Source of the DNA: Leucaena leucocephala
Taxonomy: Eukaryota; Streptophyta; Magnoliopsida; Fabales; Fabaceae
Length of the DNA stretch: 64,000 nt
Assembly (NCBI GenBank): GCA_037074615.1
Contig: CM073522.1
Coordinates: 24,860,962 to 24,924,961, forward strand
Direction of reading: 5' to 3'
Made by a program: the position numbers and the translations under genes. The notes beneath the pieces are model-generated. The model worked only from the letters and a program-made list of their open reading frames with translations, was not told the DNA's origin and did no database searches. Each line of letters opens with the position of its first letter. The stretch's first letter is position 1. Below are positions 61,526-64,000 of this stretch, piece by piece.

Positions 61526-62007
61526 TAGATCACTCTTCAGATAAGAGTTGGATTTGAAACAGATGGCTCTCAGATAGAGCTAGATTCAGATGGGTACAGA
61601 TCACTCTTCAGATAAGAGTTGGATATGGTATAGATTGCTCGCAGTTAGAGCATAGTTCAAATGGCTCGTAGTTAGAGCACAGGTTGAAAGATGAGAAGGA
61701 ACTCCTGAGTAAGAGAGGAAGTAAGTAAAGTCTGGGTAAATGATATGAGGCTATAAAATTTTCAAATGTTTATTTATGGAGTTATCAACAGGTGGAAGCA
61801 GTTAACCTTATAACTTAGTCTGTTGGTTTAAAAATCTTCGGGAGATATACAGTACAACAGAATCGCAGTTAGATTCTGGAGGGTCATAGTTAGATCCTAG
61901 CATGGCTCCAGGATCGTAGATAGATCCTAACAGCTTCAGAGTCGCATTTGGATTCTGAAGAGGCTAATGGTTGATCGTAGTTAGATCCCGAGGTCGCAGT
62001 TAGACCT
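61526..62007 (+). repeat. constant-loop hairpin array, copy 2
   Basis: Sense-strand hairpins. With loop GCAGTTA or a close variant: 61636-61652 (stem TGCTC), 61664-61678 (GCTC), 61858-61878 (CAGAATC, 7 bp perfect), 61881-61897 (GGGTC/GATCC, one G-U), 61910-61928 (AGGATC, perfect), 61934-61960 (10-bp CTTCAGAGTC/GATTCTGAAG, one G-U, loop GCATTTG), 61973-61987 (GATC) and 61991-62007 (AGGTC, perfect). With loop CAGAT: ACTCTT stems at 61603-61619 and around 61530-61548, and a GCTCT stem at 61566-61580. Most correspond one-to-one to copy 1. Confidence 0.78.
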
Positions 62008-62329
62008 AGCCTAAGGAAAGTAATGAGCCATGAGATATGAGTACAATGTAGTATCTCTTTGGGAAGATGAATGCCAAAGACGAAGTTAAGGTGAGGAAGC
62101 TTCACTAGTTGATAAACTCACCCAGAGAAATTATTCTATAATGGTTTTCTCATATAGTCTCTAGTATACAGACTAAACTTAGCTTTCCCTTAGCAAAGAC
62201 GGAGTTCAAGTCCAAAGCTGAGTACTGATATTCAAAGTTTTATAGAAGTATGCCTGAGAAGCAGAAAGGAAGAGAATTCCCTATTTATTGAGAATAGAAA
62301 AGCATTGGCTAAGAGCACTCTGGGAGGAA

Positions 62330-62580
62330 GCTCAAGTTGTAAAGCCAATAGCAAGAGAAAGAGGCGATAGTTCAAGCAAGGGACTGGTCAAGGTAATGAT
62401 CAGATTGGAGAGCAGAGATGTCAATATGGTGGAAAGAGCCATGGCACATGGGAATGTCGAGCAGGGTAAAGCAGTTATGGTAAGAAAGGCCACTTTGTAA
62501 GAGGTTGCCCTAAGAATGCGGACATCCCTAGAAAAGGTATTTGCTCTTACCCCAGACACAATCTTCAATATTCCCTAAGG
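62330..62580 (+). pseudogene. decayed second zinc-knuckle segment, copy 2
   Basis: One frame near 62425-62520 reads GGKSHGTWECRAG and then GKKGHFVRGCPKNA, the spacing of paired zinc knuckles with some cysteines lost. It matches 4429-4680 of copy 1. The 70-codon ORF at 62288-62500 in another frame is probably a shadow. Confidence 0.4.
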
Positions 62581-63279
62581 TCGACCCTAAGAATGGTTAA
62601 GAAGAACCATAGCTGTAAGGGCGACTGAGCTGTAAGGAACTATATGCCTAGATGATGATATGGATAATGAAGAGTTCTTTTCGGATCTAGAGAAAGTGGT
62701 CATGATAATAAGTTATGAGAGATTAAAAGGCCAGAGAGACCTAGAGAAGAGGGTCTAAGGCAAAGCAAAGATAGAACGTAGTTCTATAAGAAAGAGATTG
62801 CTAGGGCCTAAAGCTATATAAAGAGTAATCTAGCCTTAACCCAATAGCACGTTAAATTGAAAGGTGCTAAGGCAAGAGTAGCCTAAAGATATGTAAGCCC
62901 TAAGAAGGGATAAGAAAGTGCAAATGCCACAAAGGTTTGGCATAGGTGCATGAAGTTATGAGAATAGTTAAGAAAAGTCAGAGAAGTTATCTGGGTTATG
63001 ATCTCGTATCAGGAGAAAGAAAGTCAGAAGAACAATATTTCTCCTAAGAGATTAGCAAAGTATAAGAGGAGTGAGGTAGACCCCAGAATTACATCAGAAT
63101 TCTGCGGGATAAAATATGAAAGAAATGGACACTACTCACAAGTGTAATGAGTTGTCCCTAAGTATAAGAGGATGAATGCCCCAAGCCTTAGTCATAAACC
63201 AGGAAAGGATATACAGAAGAGCTATATCCAGGATCGTTGACTAAGATGCCAAGTAAATTTTGAGGACGAAATTTATTTT

Positions 63280-63293
63280 AAGGGGGGTAGAAA
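63280..63293 (+). other. polypurine tract of gag-only element copy 2
   Basis: AAGGGGGGTAGAAA directly before the 3' LTR, preceded by GAGGACGAAATTT. This is the chromovirus-type context and is close to copy 1. Confidence 0.85.
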
Positions 63294-64000
63294 TGTAACA
63301 CCCCAATTTTTAGGCCTAGAGATGCCAGAAGGAGAATTCAAGGGCATAATCGTAATTATGGGAAAGATCGGACTGGTGGCCGATGAGTACCATATTTTGC
63401 CAGAAAATAGAGAAAATTATGCTGATCATTTCACTGAACTGTGAAATGTGCATATGAGGTCTCTAGGTGTATGAAAGAATTAGAAATATGACCAGGGGTA
63501 AAATGGTCATTTTGGAAAAGTGTGCGCGTGAGTGCTTTTTCAGGCCAAAACAGCCCGGTCCGGATAAAATATCTGAAAATACCGGGAGATAGAGGAAAGG
63601 ATTCCGGATTGAATGAGGCGTCACAGAATTTTGATTTGAGGTCCCGATTTTTCTGTAAAAATTCCTGAAGATGGGAATTTACAGTTATAATCGGTAAAGG
63701 AAAGGCAGTCTGAATAGAAATGATCGGACAATGGCTAGAGGCCATACAGTGTTGTCTAAGGCCCGTAGTGACACCAGGGAAGGCCCAGGCCCATAATATC
63801 AGTTCAGGGGTAAGAGGGGCCGGTGTCCGGGAAAAATGTGCAAAATGACGAAAATGCCCTTATGTTATAGAATAACTGAAGAATGAGTAAAGGGTATTTT
63901 GGTCATTTGGCTAAGGTTAGACAGTCAAGAAGGGGTATCTGGATAGTTGACCAGGGCCAGAGAATACTCTGGTAAAATATGAAAAGACAATAATGCCCCT
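63294..64000 (+). repeat. 3' LTR of gag-only element copy 2 (first 707 bp)
   Basis: Starts TGTAACACCC and follows 55024 onward with about 11 differences by eye up to the window edge. Confidence 0.92.

Larger units (their letters stand above)
55024..64000 (+). mobile_element. gag-only LTR retrotransposon, copy 2 (3' LTR cut by window edge)
   Basis: 5' LTR 55024-58632, tRNA-iMet PBS, gag, GTCGCGAC cluster, hairpin array, second zinc-knuckle remnant, PPT, 3' LTR from 63294. The internal region is 4661 bp against 4669 bp in copy 1, with the same order of parts and no pol. It broke a copia integrase; the 5 bases before it are CTTAA, whose partner is off-window. Over the 707 bp visible of both LTRs I count about 11 differences, so the insertion is fairly recent. 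Confidence 0.9.

Overview
The window is 64 kb of eukaryotic, almost certainly eudicot, DNA made nearly entirely of nested LTR retrotransposons. No host gene, rRNA, tRNA gene or CRISPR array is supported. The plant origin follows from Athila-type gag-pol with a tRNA-Asp primer site, chromovirus (Tekay/Del-like) gag-pol, a Sirevirus-like copia element with an env-like ORF and duplicated polypurine tracts, and Ty1/copia pol. This density of nesting and solo LTRs is typical of heterochromatin. The species cannot be told from the sequence.

Layout. (1) 1-19179 is an Athila element on the minus strand, cut by the left window edge: 5' LTR 17740-19179, tRNA-Asp PBS, leader, gag, protease, reverse transcriptase (RT). 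Its RT is split twice: by a copia-type solo LTR (11543-13460, duplication TAGGT) and by a complete 10.8 kb gag-only element (589-11398, duplication AAAAT). (2) The Athila sits in the pol of an older chromovirus (minus, 19180-22549). The probable 5' LTR of that chromovirus (22550-28681) is itself split by another solo LTR (24548-27807). (3) 28682-34986 is unassigned AT-rich sequence with a solo LTR at 30765-33662 (TAGTG). (4) 34987-49333 is a pol-less Sirevirus-like element (CTTAC) holding two solo LTRs, 37092-39817 (AAATG) and 41715-44542 (AGATA). (5) 49334-52289 is unassigned sequence with a 0.9 kb Tat/Athila-type solo LTR (50212-51118, TATTG) and a DNA-transposon-like stem-loop region. (6) 52290-55023 is a minus-strand copia pol, broken by a second, young gag-only element from 55024 past the right edge.

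The main biology is the gag-only family (copies at 589-11398 minus and 55024-64000 plus). Both copies have LTRs of 3.0-3.6 kb, a Met-initiator PBS, a chromovirus-type PPT and an internal region of about 4.66 kb with gag but no recognisable protease, RT, RNase H or integrase. Such elements must borrow enzymes in trans. In place of pol both copies carry a cluster of GTCGCGAC palindromes, a series of hairpins with a near-constant 7-nt loop (GCAGTTA, sense) and differing but complementary stems, and a decayed second zinc-knuckle region. The hairpin series is the best candidate for an undescribed system.

Two further patterns cut across families. GTCGCGAC-type repeats occur in the gag-only elements, in the Athila leader and in the copia-type solo LTR. 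The large chromovirus-type LTRs share a leader module: TATAAATA, a purine-rich tract, AGGTAGT, a hairpin whose stem changes length on both arms together, and a conserved block of about 120 bp. All boundaries and comparisons were made by eye.
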